IMG/VR virus record: IMGVR_UViG_3300028559_000169
Span: 1-26,392 of that record
DNA length: 26,392 nucleotides
Reading direction: 5' to 3' (one strand)
From: a virus
Both the position numbers and the translations under genes were made by a program. Positions 8,006 through 15,614 of this stretch are shown in pieces. Every line of letters starts with the position of its first letter. Positions within the stretch are counted from its first letter, which is position 1. Below the pieces are notes generated by a model. That model worked only from the letters and a program-made list of their open reading frames with translations, was not told the origin of the DNA and searched no databases.

Positions 8006-8036
8006 ATGAAGTGAGTGATTTAGGCACTCACTTCAT
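8006..8036 (-). terminator. Intercistronic hairpin between sheath and tube genes
   Basis: A perfect inverted repeat has 12-bp arms ATGAAGTGAGTG (8006-8017) and CACTCACTTCAT (8025-8036) and a 7-nt loop. It lies 6 nt after the sheath stop and abuts the tube late box. It has no T-run, so it may be a weak terminator, a 3'-end stabiliser or a processing site rather than a classical terminator. Confidence 0.55.
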
Positions 8037-8042
8037 CAATGG

Positions 8043-11000
8043 TTAACTTATTTGCGATGTGTTATTCAATACTATTCCTGTTGATCCTGCTTGGTTCCCG
8101 ATTTCGCCCGTGTTGAAAATACGAACCGGAATGTAGATGAATTCAACTGCCTTGACAGGTTCAATCGCAACATCTACCCAGAGTTCATTTCTATCGATTC
8201 TTGCTGGGGTGTTATTAGATTCGTCACACACCACCAAATAGTCGTATACCCCTCTCTTAGCGACAAGATCAACTAGTAGAGTCTGTATAACACTACTGAT
8301 CTGGCTTCTTGTATAGGCGTCGTTTGGTTCAAATACAAAAGGTCTTGCTGCAATAGTCAACTGACGACGAAGATACGCAACGAGTCTTGCTACGTTAACT
8401 CTGTCGAGAGCCGACTGTGAGTTGAAGCTTGACTTGTTGCCGTAATTTAACAATCCATTGCCAGTAAAGAAGACGATTGGGTTGATCTGGTTAGTATATA
8501 GTACGTCACGGATACCAATTCTCGTCTTGATAGAAATAAATTCACCTGTAGTTGGGCTGATATAGCCGATACTACTTGCGTTGTCGATGGTGCCACGACG
8601 AGTACCAGCCGGAGCGAACCAAGGGTACGCAATCGCATCGTTTCTCAAGAAAGTTCTGATCATCATGTGTGATGGAGGAACTACAACCTGATTACCCTGT
8701 AGATCATTTGTAATACCTGAAGGGTAGAACAATCCAAGATAAGAGTTACGAGTAACAAGACCATCTTCGCCGGTTTCAGAAGCGTCAGCTGCGTTAGTTG
8801 CCCATGCTTGAATTGCGGTTGCAGAATCTGGAAGTCTCATTGGCGTATCACCGATGATAAATCCAGTTTCGCCCCTATCTGCATTGAGTACGATCATATT
8901 TGGTTGTAGTTCAGGATAGTTAGGTGCAGCGATCAGATTGAAGAAGTTGTCTTCGTCACGTATTGCTGTATTGCTATCAATCGCTGCTTTCATCGCCTTG
9001 ACTACCATTGCACGTTGTGCTTTACGACCCATATATGGGGCGCCGTTTGTTTGTAGTCCTGAATCACTGACCCATGCATCTTTTTCAGTAGGAAGAGATT
9101 CGCCGGGGAAATTATCATTGTTAAAGTAATTTGCTTTAAATTTCTTTACGTTATAGCCAGAACGTCGGGTGTTGAACAATAACATACCGACTGGGTATAG
9201 CGAGCTTTCAGGAGCATCAAGGTCGAGATAGTTGCTAGATAGTAAGCTTATGATGCTTGGGATAGGGTCGCTTGATGGATTTACCGTGCCGCTAGTTGCC
9301 CATCGTGCGTCAGCGAACAACACGCCAGTTGAACTTGTCTGATCTGAATTATTGATTAGTACCCAAGTAGCAGTTCCATCAACAACTTGCCAGCGGTTGA
9401 TAATCGGATAGTTATCTAGATCACTTGTGTCGATCCAAATGTCACCCGGAACTAAAGCAGTACCATCTGACTGTACAGTAGGTGCAGTTGGACTTACTAA
9501 TGGTCCTGCTGGATCAGTAGCGTTGACACCTGTAGGAATAGGGAAACCGCTGTTGTCGTAGTTAGATATCTTATATCCTCTCCAACCACTTGCGGTATTG
9601 ACCATGATATCAACTTCATCGATTACTGAATAGAACCAATTAGTATCATCTGCTGGGGCTTCAACTATAGCACCCTCATTAGCAGTCATATCAAACTCTA
9701 CCCAGTTTGACAATTGAGTCGAATACGTAGCAGGAGGAGATCCAGAGATATATGTTATTCCAGTCACAAATCCACCCGGATCGACTGAAGTAACTTCTAC
9801 TACTAGATCATTAGCTGGAGTAGTGCCACCAAACTGAGTTCCTGAGAAAGTTACCAGATTGCCAACAGTATAACCAGAACCCGGATTCACGAATGTGTCT
9901 GGGTCTACGTAATATAGTTGATAGTCGTTAATCACGTTCAATTCAAGGCCGGTACCGGGACCCGCATTTACCGAAGTAGCAGTAGGAGTAAACGTTCCCG
10001 TAGCGAACGGACCATACTTGACACCCGTAGTAGTATTGATGACTAATCCAATCGCAGCACTTAAGCCATTGCTTACCCCATCGATGTAATCGTTGATAAT
10101 GATCACCCCGCCTTCAGTGTGGGTAATTGCGATAGCGCCGGTGTCGGTGACTGATGCAGTCGTATAAGGAATGCCGGCAGCAGACCAAGCAGTCACAAAC
10201 CCAGTCGCAGTCGCGTTGTCTGGAACAGTCAATGTATACTCAGCACTTAACGATGAGCTTCCTGGAACCGACACTTGAACCTTTGACACATATGGTCCTG
10301 CTGTAAATGTAGGAGACGTATTAGTTCCGGTAACAGTCGTCGGCCCTTCTAAAAGTCGTTCCCAATAATAAACAGGTCCTTGAGTCTGTCCATCGTATGC
10401 ATACTGAGCATACACTGTTCCGGCGTTGATATTCTGTCCGCCAGTAGAATCGATTGCTGCTGTAACTGCCCAATCGCTATCAGCAACATTTACTGCTACT
10501 GGAACCCAAACAGAAGAAAGATTGTCCCACTGAGAGATTATCGGATCGAGTCCGTTGCCAGCGTTGCCGACCTTTAGCCAAACTGAACCAGTTGGGCGAG
10601 CATAAGTTTGTCCTGCTTGCCACAAAGGCTGTTGTGCAGATGTACCATATGTGAATCCGGGTTGATAATAAGTACCAGCAGCGATTCCTAGATCAGCCAG
10701 TACAGTGTCAGTAGGATCGACATCTGCTGTAATAGTCAACGAGAGTGGTGTCGTTGATGATGGACTTGCGCCAGCAGTTTGTTGTGAATAGATATTTAAT
10801 TTACCACTTACTACTTCTGCGCTGACATAAGTATAACCCAACGCATTGATTTGTGTTGCAATGTTTGCTACAGTGTTATTGGGGGATGAAGCAACCGTGA
10901 TAGAGATATCAACATCACCGTTAATGCTGATAACAAAGTTATCGCCCGCAGTGAGTGTTGGGTTAGCTTGTGTACCTTGAATAGTTGGCCATGAGTTCAA

Positions 11001-11663
11001 CCATGAACTGCTTCCTAAAACTACCCAAGTGTTAGAGTTATTTTTATAAAAATACTGACGAGCGGCAGGAGCACTAGGTGCCGCATAACTAGGAATAGCG
11101 ATTACTGCATAATCACCAATTTGACCTACGCTTTGCAACGGCGCGTTGCTTGAAATTAGAGCAGAATCGGTAATTACGATAGGCGTCACTACATTGAACT
11201 TGCCAGTCGTCGCGTCGAATTCATAAATGCCCCATGCAGTTTGAGTAGTGTCTAACCAATAGGTTCCATCAGCTGGATTACCAGAAGGGCGACCAGTTGA
11301 TCCAACAAGTGAAGCAAGGTCAACATCTGCTCTTAAGCAGTAAATAGTATTAGATGCACCTAATGCCGAATATGCTGCAAGAAGCCCGTATTCATTTAAT
11401 TCATACCCTTGAATCGACGTACCGTTCGAAGTAGTATAAAAAAATGGATTTCCGTATAAAGTAGTCAGGTCACGCTGACTAGTAACTCTGTACAACTTGC
11501 CAGCGTTAGCAGGAGTTGTCGCCGGTGCGATGCCTACCCCATTAGGGTCTGCTTTATTCGTTGCTGTTGCTAACACAACGAAGGGTATTGAATTTGTGGG
11601 TGCAGGGAGATACTGGGATTGATCAATGATCGTTACCTCGACGCCCGGTGAAACTAATGCCAT
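8043..11663 (-). CDS. 18: Tail sheath protein (T4 gp18-like), greatly enlarged
   Basis: 1206 residues against 659 in T4 gp18. The N-terminus (MALVSPGVEVTIIDQSQYLP... then IPFVVLATATNKADP, LNEYGLLAAYSALGASN) is the standard sheath start. The C-terminal part from about residue 785 is also standard: LYPVGMLLFNTRRSGYNVKK, LQPNMIVLNADRGETGF, SSIGYISPTTGEFISIKTR, INPIVFFTGNGLLNYGNKSS, RVNVARLVAYLRRQL, RPFVFEPNDAYTRSQI and a final EFIYIPVRIFNTGEIGNQAG. Between about 130 and 780 lies a Ser/Thr/Gly-rich beta insertion with DGTYWLDTTQTAWGIYEF- and GDIWIDTSDLDNYPIINRW-like segments. The frame is uninterrupted. A ribosome site (AAAGGAAAAAG) and a long leader with a late box lie upstream. The insertion probably decorates the outer sheath surface. 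Confidence 0.92.
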   Translation of the reverse strand: MALVSPGVEVTIIDQSQYLPAPTNSIPFVVLATATNKADPNGVGIAPATTPANAGKLYRVTSQRDLTTLYGNPFFYTTSNGTSIQGYELNEYGLLAAYSALGASNTIYCLRADVDLASLVGSTGRPSGNPADGTYWLDTTQTAWGIYEFDATTGKFNVVTPIVITDSALISSNAPLQSVGQIGDYAVIAIPSYAAPSAPAARQYFYKNNSNTWVVLGSSSWLNSWPTIQGTQANPTLTAGDNFVISINGDVDISITVASSPNNTVANIATQINALGYTYVSAEVVSGKLNIYSQQTAGASPSSTTPLSLTITADVDPTDTVLADLGIAAGTYYQPGFTYGTSAQQPLWQAGQTYARPTGSVWLKVGNAGNGLDPIISQWDNLSSVWVPVAVNVADSDWAVTAAIDSTGGQNINAGTVYAQYAYDGQTQGPVYYWERLLEGPTTVTGTNTSPTFTAGPYVSKVQVSVPGSSSLSAEYTLTVPDNATATGFVTAWSAAGIPYTTASVTDTGAIAITHTEGGVIIINDYIDGVSNGLSAAIGLVINTTTGVKYGPFATGTFTPTATSVNAGPGTGLELNVINDYQLYYVDPDTFVNPGSGYTVGNLVTFSGTQFGGTTPANDLVVEVTSVDPGGFVTGITYISGSPPATYSTQLSNWVEFDMTANEGAIVEAPADDTNWFYSVIDEVDIMVNTASGWRGYKISNYDNSGFPIPTGVNATDPAGPLVSPTAPTVQSDGTALVPGDIWIDTSDLDNYPIINRWQVVDGTATWVLINNSDQTSSTGVLFADARWATSGTVNPSSDPIPSIISLLSSNYLDLDAPESSLYPVGMLLFNTRRSGYNVKKFKANYFNNDNFPGESLPTEKDAWVSDSGLQTNGAPYMGRKAQRAMVVKAMKAAIDSNTAIRDEDNFFNLIAAPNYPELQPNMIVLNADRGETGFIIGDTPMRLPDSATAIQAWATNAADASETGEDGLVTRNSYLGLFYPSGITNDLQGNQVVVPPSHMMIRTFLRNDAIAYPWFAPAGTRRGTIDNASSIGYISPTTGEFISIKTRIGIRDVLYTNQINPIVFFTGNGLLNYGNKSSFNSQSALDRVNVARLVAYLRRQLTIAARPFVFEPNDAYTRSQISSVIQTLLVDLVAKRGVYDYLVVCDESNNTPARIDRNELWVDVAIEPVKAVEFIYIPVRIFNTGEIGNQAGSTGIVLNNTSQIS

Positions 11664-11704
11664 ATTCTTTTTCCTTTTGTAATATTCTAAGGTTTACCAC
11701 CTAC

Positions 11705-11721
11705 CCTAGTACTGTACTAAG
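11705..11721 (-). promoter_or_regulatory. Hairpin in the leader of the sheath gene
   Basis: On the minus strand CTTAGTAC and GTACTAGG flank a single A and form an 8-bp stem with one U-G wobble, of which the innermost pair must open to give a loop. It lies between the sheath late box and its ribosome site, about 40 nt before the ATG. It may stabilise or regulate the message; there is no T-run. Confidence 0.35.
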
Positions 11722-11731
11722 ATTCTAATAA

Positions 11732-11740
11732 TTATTTAGC
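11732..11740 (-). promoter_or_regulatory. Late promoter box of the sheath gene
   Basis: GCTAAATAA on the minus strand, about 69 nt before the sheath ATG. It is divergent from the plus-strand box at 11789-11794, so this 135-nt gap drives late transcription both ways. Confidence 0.6.
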
Positions 11741-11788
11741 AAAAGATATTAAAAAGTCGGCACAGGTGCGCCTTCGAAGAGATTTTAC

Positions 11789-11794
11789 TAAATA
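11789..11794 (+). promoter_or_regulatory. Late box 4 nt from a GTG start (leaderless type)
   Basis: TAAATA on the plus strand is followed by four bases (GTAC) and the GTG start at 11799. An in-frame TAG lies immediately before that TAC codon, which rules out any earlier start. Confidence 0.5.
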
Positions 11795-11798
11795 GTAC

Positions 11799-12155
11799 GT
11801 GAGCCAAAGACCATTTTGTAAAAAATGTAACAAAAATGCCTGTGCCATAAATTATACAAAAAACGGCATAGTGCATTATCGCACCCATTGTCATAGGTGT
11901 GGGAAAAAAGAACCTAATAAAAAAACTTTGCCAAATAAATGGGGACAGTCTGGCTATAAAAAAAAATCCACATGCGATTGCTGTGGATTCAAAAGTGCTT
12001 ATGCAAGCCAAATGACAGTGTATTATATAGACGGGAACTTAACCAACAACTCAGTGTCTAACCTCAAAACTATATGCCTCAATTGCGTCGAAGTTATAAA
12101 ACGTCGAGAGGTCAAATGGAAAAGAGGAGATTTGGTAGTAGACTGGCATACATAA
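11799..12155 (+). CDS. Zinc-ribbon protein with an HNH-like fold lacking catalytic histidines
   Basis: 118 residues with a GTG start fixed by an in-frame stop just upstream. Four CxxC pairs are visible: CKKC (8-11), CHRC (31-34), CDCC (59-62) and CLNC near residue 98. The C-terminal segment VYYIDGNLTNNSVSNLKTIC reads like the HNH pattern VHHIDGN..NN...NL...C..CH, but the histidines expected at the active site are tyrosine and valine here, so nuclease activity is unlikely. From memory, similar small proteins occur near tail genes of aquatic T4-like phages with no assigned function. It is read divergently from the sheath gene and converges on the dNMP kinase gene with a 4-nt gap. A structural or DNA-binding role is inference. 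Confidence 0.75.
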   Translation: MSQRPFCKKCNKNACAINYTKNGIVHYRTHCHRCGKKEPNKKTLPNKWGQSGYKKKSTCDCCGFKSAYASQMTVYYIDGNLTNNSVSNLKTICLNCVEVIKRREVKWKRGDLVVDWHT

Positions 12156-12159
12156 AATA

Positions 12160-12792
12160 TTACAATTGACTATTAAGCACAATAGCTTCTAGTTGTTTAT
12201 GTAATTCGGCTACAGTTTTGTTATTTGTTACATAGAAGTCATGTGATAGTCCTATGCTGCTATACTCACTCTCGTGTACGTTATAGTATTCTAGCTTCTC
12301 TAGGTACTCTATACTTCCAGTCCTGTTGTATAGTTCGGCATAAGGATACCATTCTGGATCGGGACCGCGTTGTATTCTCATCGTTACCCCGCCGGCATTC
12401 TTGATCGCAGCTAATTCATTCGGAAATCTGCAATCCGTAATAACAATATCGTCATTGAGGCGGCGCCGCAATTGGTTTTCGACTGACGCAACCCAAATAT
12501 CCATATGAAAACCCTTGCGACCTACTTCAGTGCCCCATTGCTGTAGGATATATCGTGGGGTAAGATTAGGAATTCCAAGACGATTGGCCCACCATTCATC
12601 AACTTGCTCTCGCCAGACGCGACTAAGGCTAGTCGTACCTTCAAGAAGTTCTCTGTCCCACCCAAACACCACTGAAATAGCGTCTTTCAACGTGCCAGCA
12701 AAACTCATGCGCTTGAAGCCATGGACAGTACAGAGACAGTCTGCGGCTGTGTCCTTACCCGATCCTATCAGACCCGTGATGCCTACTAACAT
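12160..12792 (-). CDS. 1: Deoxynucleoside monophosphate kinase (T4 gp1-like)
   Basis: 210 residues from ATG 12792, which AAGGAG precedes by 7 nt; an in-frame ATG at 12822 lies before that ribosome site and is rejected. The P-loop GLIGSGKDTAADCL occupies residues 7-20. Further family features are FAGTLKDAISVVFGWDRELL, a YILQQWGTEVGR segment, DDIVITDCRFPNELAAIKNA and a C-terminal HESE segment. The enzyme phosphorylates dNMPs to dNDPs for phage DNA synthesis in the host cytoplasm. It follows a small 65-residue gene by 36 nt and is probably transcribed with it from the early promoter at 13057-13085. Confidence 0.9.
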   Translation of the reverse strand: MLVGITGLIGSGKDTAADCLCTVHGFKRMSFAGTLKDAISVVFGWDRELLEGTTSLSRVWREQVDEWWANRLGIPNLTPRYILQQWGTEVGRKGFHMDIWVASVENQLRRRLNDDIVITDCRFPNELAAIKNAGGVTMRIQRGPDPEWYPYAELYNRTGSIEYLEKLEYYNVHESEYSSIGLSHDFYVTNNKTVAELHKQLEAIVLNSQL

Positions 12793-12828
12793 GTCATTCT
12801 CCTTTAAGTTTAAAGTTGTCAACCGTTG

Positions 12829-13026
12829 TTAGCGAGTACGCCGGGCGTCACGACCAAAATCGTGATAGCCTTCCCAGCCTTTTTGCCACTTTTCCCGTTG
12901 CTTATGATCATAAGCAGGATCACGTTGACGGCGGATAGATAGGATCTCAGCATCACACTCTGCACAAATACGATGATATTCTTGCAGTGCAGCATTTTTA
13001 CGCGATTGAAGTTCACGAATGCCCAT
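12829..13026 (-). CDS. Small charged helical protein
   Basis: 65 residues (MGIRELQSRKNAALQEYHRI...), rich in Arg, Lys and Glu and probably one long helix. It has a CAECD segment and an Arg-rich end. AAGGAAAAG stands 3-8 nt before the ATG and a near-consensus sigma70 promoter lies just upstream, which supports a real early gene. It precedes the dNMP kinase gene in the same direction. No family recognised. Confidence 0.7.
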   Translation of the reverse strand: MGIRELQSRKNAALQEYHRICAECDAEILSIRRQRDPAYDHKQREKWQKGWEGYHDFGRDARRTR

Positions 13027-13056
13027 TGAGCTTTTCCTTGCTTCTGTCTATAACTT

Positions 13057-13085
13057 AATATAGCAAAACGGGTGAATGATGTCAA
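13057..13085 (-). promoter_or_regulatory. Strong sigma70-type early promoter (copy A)
   Basis: On the minus strand TTGACA (13080-13085), a 17-bp spacer and TATATT (13057-13062). The spacer end ACCCGTTTTGC and the flanks match the promoter at 17470-17498 almost exactly. It drives the 65-residue gene and probably the dNMP kinase. Confidence 0.9.
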
Positions 13086-13094
13086 CCTAAATCG

Positions 13095-13244
13095 TTAAAA
13101 AACATCACCTAAAAGCACATCCATTTGGAGACTTTTGATTTCGTCTCGCATGTCTGCGATTTCTTCTGGAGTCATTGTCCTAGCAGCGATCTTCTTGTTG
13201 AGGGATTCAATGAGATTGAAGATAGTTTGTTTTTCGTCGGACAT
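13095..13244 (-). CDS. Small hypothetical protein (49 aa)
   Basis: Starts at ATG 13244 as MSDEKQTIFNLIESLNKKIA and ends LLGDVF. AAGGT lies just upstream, inside the end of the homing endonuclease gene, whose stop is 1 nt before this ATG, so the two are translationally linked. The sequence predicts two helices with a TMTPEEIADMRDEIKSL segment. The in-frame ATG further upstream (13310) lies inside the endonuclease gene and lacks a ribosome site. No family recognised. Confidence 0.6.
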   Translation of the reverse strand: MSDEKQTIFNLIESLNKKIAARTMTPEEIADMRDEIKSLQMDVLLGDVF

Positions 13245-13245
13245 A

Positions 13246-14082
13246 TTAACCTTGTACCTCTTTGTTGTAGTCTTCATAGAGTTGTTCTTTAGTTTTGTGA
13301 CAACCTGCACCCTTACTTGAGTTTTCTAACTTCGGTAACAACCTTAGATTGGTCCAATGCCCGATGATTTCGGGAGGGATATTGTTGACAAACCCTTCTG
13401 CTATGCTGTATATATGATCAAGATGCAGGTCCCTGCTTCTTTGTAGTCGCTCAGGGTTGATGGTATAGAAATGTTCGTACCAGTTTTTGTTGGTGATTAG
13501 CCTAACCGCAATGTAATATTCTTCCATAAGAGTTCTGTCTTTTGGATTCAGTGCCTGCCACTCTTTGTTTTTGTCCGACAGTTTTTGTTTTATAGAAGGA
13601 TGTTTAGATGGATTGTCTACTCCATACTTTTCCATCCAAGTTAACTTAGCCGCAGCAAGACTTGCTTCGTAGTCTCTGTTGCGGTCTTCCCATGGTTTGT
13701 GTTTGCCAGCACGAAAGCCCTCAGAGAACTTTGTATTCGCTTTTTTGGACTTTTTGGGATCCTTCTGTCGCCAGTGCTTCCCGGTTGTTGCTTTACTAAC
13801 GATTTCACCAATAGCAGTGTTTTTTGCTTCAACTGATGAGAATCTTCGGTAATCCTTTTCGTTCCATCTTAGAGGTTCTTTAGTTACAGGACATATCTCA
13901 ATAGAATAACGGTCGTTGATTATGTGCCAAACCCGCTGTTTGGGTTTGGCATCGTCTGGCAAGAAAGAGGTAGCCTTTAATATATCAGCCCAAAGTTTTG
14001 GGTGGGTGTTTTTCAGCATTTTAGTTGCTGATTTATTACGGGTAATATCTGCCTTTAGTATATCTACAAGTATGTGTTTCAT
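13246..14082 (-). CDS. HNH-type homing endonuclease, probably free-standing
   Basis: 278 residues. The central KYGVDNPSKHPSIKQKLSDK (152-171) is the helix-turn-helix-like DNA-binding motif found in many phage homing endonucleases. The C-terminal LHLDHIYSIAEGF (220-232) followed by WTNLRLLPKLENSSKG (243-258) is an HNH nuclease core, with the D222-H223 pair, N245 and N254 in the expected order. The basic middle (WRQKDPKKSKKANTK) probably binds DNA. No intron is apparent: the gene lies between the complete gp13-like gene and small genes, as free-standing mob or seg genes do in T4. The ATG follows a TAAATAC box after 5 nt without a ribosome site. It cuts DNA to spread its own gene between related phages. 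Confidence 0.85.
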   Translation of the reverse strand: MKHILVDILKADITRNKSATKMLKNTHPKLWADILKATSFLPDDAKPKQRVWHIINDRYSIEICPVTKEPLRWNEKDYRRFSSVEAKNTAIGEIVSKATTGKHWRQKDPKKSKKANTKFSEGFRAGKHKPWEDRNRDYEASLAAAKLTWMEKYGVDNPSKHPSIKQKLSDKNKEWQALNPKDRTLMEEYYIAVRLITNKNWYEHFYTINPERLQRSRDLHLDHIYSIAEGFVNNIPPEIIGHWTNLRLLPKLENSSKGAGCHKTKEQLYEDYNKEVQG

Positions 14083-14085
14083 ACT

Positions 14086-14094
14086 TGTATTTAG
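14086..14094 (-). promoter_or_regulatory. Late box 5 nt from the homing endonuclease start (leaderless type)
   Basis: CTAAATACA on the minus strand. CAAGT, five bases, separates TAAATA from the ATG at 14082. No Shine-Dalgarno sequence precedes this start. Confidence 0.5.
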
Positions 14095-14120
14095 TCCGTT
14101 ACCCGTATATCCAAGTTAAA

Positions 14121-14906
14121 TCAACCTTGCACCCAGGTCAAGGGCATTGATAGGTCCACATAATTCTTGAGGTCAAGCAATAGTTGTTCTTGTGCCGCTT
14201 TAGATTCGGCTTTCATTGCAGTACCGTTCAATGTGGTTCCGCCGCCAGGCCCTGCAATACTACCAAACTTTTCACGAGCTTCACCGATAATGCCCTTCAA
14301 GATTGCAATGATAAAGTCAGCAATCCAAACACCTGCGCCAGGATCTTGAATAAGAACAGCTTCCGGGCGCTGAATGTCTGCCCAAATAAGAATTCTCTCG
14401 CCGGTACCCTTGAAATCACGGGTGATACGTAGAACCTTAGTGACTGGATCAAATGTATAGGTAAGATAGCCACCGAACATTCTAGCAGCTAATTCTACAT
14501 ACCCTGCATAAAAGTCGTATGTTGCCATACCACCTGTATAGTTGTAGTTCAACAGATAGGTGTTAAGAATAGCACTTGAGAACGGGTCAAACGAGGTTGA
14601 CGATGGCCCGGTCTCAAGTCCGACTGTTCGTCTAAACAATGCGCGCACGTTGATAAAGTCACTAGGAAGCGTGTACGTGTCCACATTCTTAATAACTGTC
14701 AATAATGTGTACGACTCTTGTACTGCATTCTCAGCGCGTTGACGATAGACTTTGATCGCATAATTATACGCTGCTTCATAATGCTGAGGATCAAGTTCTA
14801 GGTCGATGATGTCGCCGCCTAGACGAAGCCTGATGTTCTCGAACAGTGCTTCCTTGAGTTCTTCTAAATTATAATTCGTCGGCGTTGATAAGATATTTGT
14901 TGACAT
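14121..14906 (-). CDS. 13: Neck protein (T4 gp13-like)
   Basis: 261 residues (T4 gp13 is 309). The N-terminus has a helical LKEALFENIRLRLGG segment, then DPQHYEAAYNYAIKVYRQRA. The C-terminal half has WIADFIIAILKGIIGEAREK, FGSIAGPGGGTTLNGTAM and a closing KNYVDLSMPLTWVQG. From memory this is the pattern of the gp13-like neck family in aquatic T4-like phages, which ends with a KRQWG..L.KF.G..LPGGV..NG-like block. The protein closes the filled head and joins it to the tail. GAGGGA lies 5 nt before the ATG, with a late box (GATAAATAA, 14925-14933) upstream. A homing endonuclease gene follows it directly. Confidence 0.7.
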   Translation of the reverse strand: MSTNILSTPTNYNLEELKEALFENIRLRLGGDIIDLELDPQHYEAAYNYAIKVYRQRAENAVQESYTLLTVIKNVDTYTLPSDFINVRALFRRTVGLETGPSSTSFDPFSSAILNTYLLNYNYTGGMATYDFYAGYVELAARMFGGYLTYTFDPVTKVLRITRDFKGTGERILIWADIQRPEAVLIQDPGAGVWIADFIIAILKGIIGEAREKFGSIAGPGGGTTLNGTAMKAESKAAQEQLLLDLKNYVDLSMPLTWVQG

Positions 14907-14924
14907 AGCATTCCCTCGATATGT

Positions 14925-14933
14925 TTATTTATC
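14925..14933 (-). promoter_or_regulatory. Late promoter box of the neck gene
   Basis: GATAAATAA on the minus strand, 18 nt before the ATG at 14906, leaving a short leader with a good ribosome site. Confidence 0.7.
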
Positions 14934-14953
14934 GAAAAATGATGTGACAACTC

Positions 14954-15145
14954 TTAGTTAGGCAAGATCGTTGCGGGTGGGGACCCGCAATATTTGAACT
15001 CGAATTCACCATTTTTTGGATTATACTGAGCAACGTTATGTTCAATGGCGGCTGTTTGTAAATTTGCAACAGTCATCCAACGACCCAAAGTAAGTCCCAG
15101 CGAAAGGCTGGACAGACACAATGCAATAATAAGTAGCTTGTTCAT
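14954..15145 (-). CDS. Small membrane or secreted protein (63 aa)
   Basis: Begins MNKLLIIALCLSSLSLGLTL, a signal peptide or single membrane segment with a Lys in front. The short outer part ends NPKNGEFEFKYCGSPP. Its ATG overlaps the MazG stop (ATGA), so it is translationally coupled to mazG and read from the same early promoter. Small phage proteins with an N-terminal membrane segment and an NP.TGEFE.K motif are common but uncharacterised. Localisation to the host inner membrane is likely; function unknown. Confidence 0.7.
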   Translation of the reverse strand: MNKLLIIALCLSSLSLGLTLGRWMTVANLQTAAIEHNVAQYNPKNGEFEFKYCGSPPATILPN

Positions 15146-15549
15146 AGATCGCCTTCTTTGCGGTTCTCGCTTTGATGTACATCAAAAACGCCGCCCGGAT
15201 ATCGTGCTTCCAGCTTCTTGACGTTCTCTGTGATAACATCGCTAGGATCGAGCCCGAGTGCATTGCAAGCATTCATCCAATACCACATGATATCTCCTAG
15301 TTCCCGCTTTAGATGGAAGATGTTTTCTTCGTTAAGTGGCTTACCCTGGAATAAAATTTTCTTGACGATCTCCTGAAATTCTCCTCCTTCACTACCTAGC
15401 CCAGTCGATGCAGTAATAAGCAACGGAAGATTGACATTAGTAGTATTGTCAAGCTCCTTAAGATGGTCTACGAATGCTGTTAGGTCCCTGCTCTCTAGCG
15501 ATGCTACTGCAAAAACGAAGTCGGCATATTTTGATAAGCTAATAGTCAT
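15142..15549 (-). CDS. mazG: MazG-like nucleotide pyrophosphohydrolase
   Basis: 135 residues, a single MazG domain. The metal-binding pattern is visible as E54-x-x-E57 in SEGGEFQE and E83-x-x-D86 in RELGDIMW. It is followed by WMNACNALGLDPSDVITENV and the phage-type ending KKLEARYPGGVFDVHQSENR. MazG enzymes hydrolyse (d)NTPs to monophosphates; phage versions are thought to adjust nucleotide pools or alarmones. AAAGGAAAC precedes the ATG and a sigma70 promoter lies just upstream, so expression is early. It is followed by a coupled membrane protein gene. Confidence 0.85.
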   Translation of the reverse strand: MTISLSKYADFVFAVASLESRDLTAFVDHLKELDNTTNVNLPLLITASTGLGSEGGEFQEIVKKILFQGKPLNEENIFHLKRELGDIMWYWMNACNALGLDPSDVITENVKKLEARYPGGVFDVHQSENRKEGDL

Positions 15550-15572
15550 TATGTTTCCTTTGATATACCTAC

Positions 15573-15601
15573 ATATTACACGGTGAGTAGTTGAATGTCA
15601 A
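15573..15601 (-). promoter_or_regulatory. Sigma70-type early promoter of mazG
   Basis: On the minus strand TTGACA (15596-15601), a 17-bp spacer and TAATAT (15573-15578), 24 nt before the mazG ATG. The spacer differs from the repeated promoter at 13057 and 17470. Confidence 0.85.
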
Positions 15602-15614
15602 CAATTTTGGTCTC

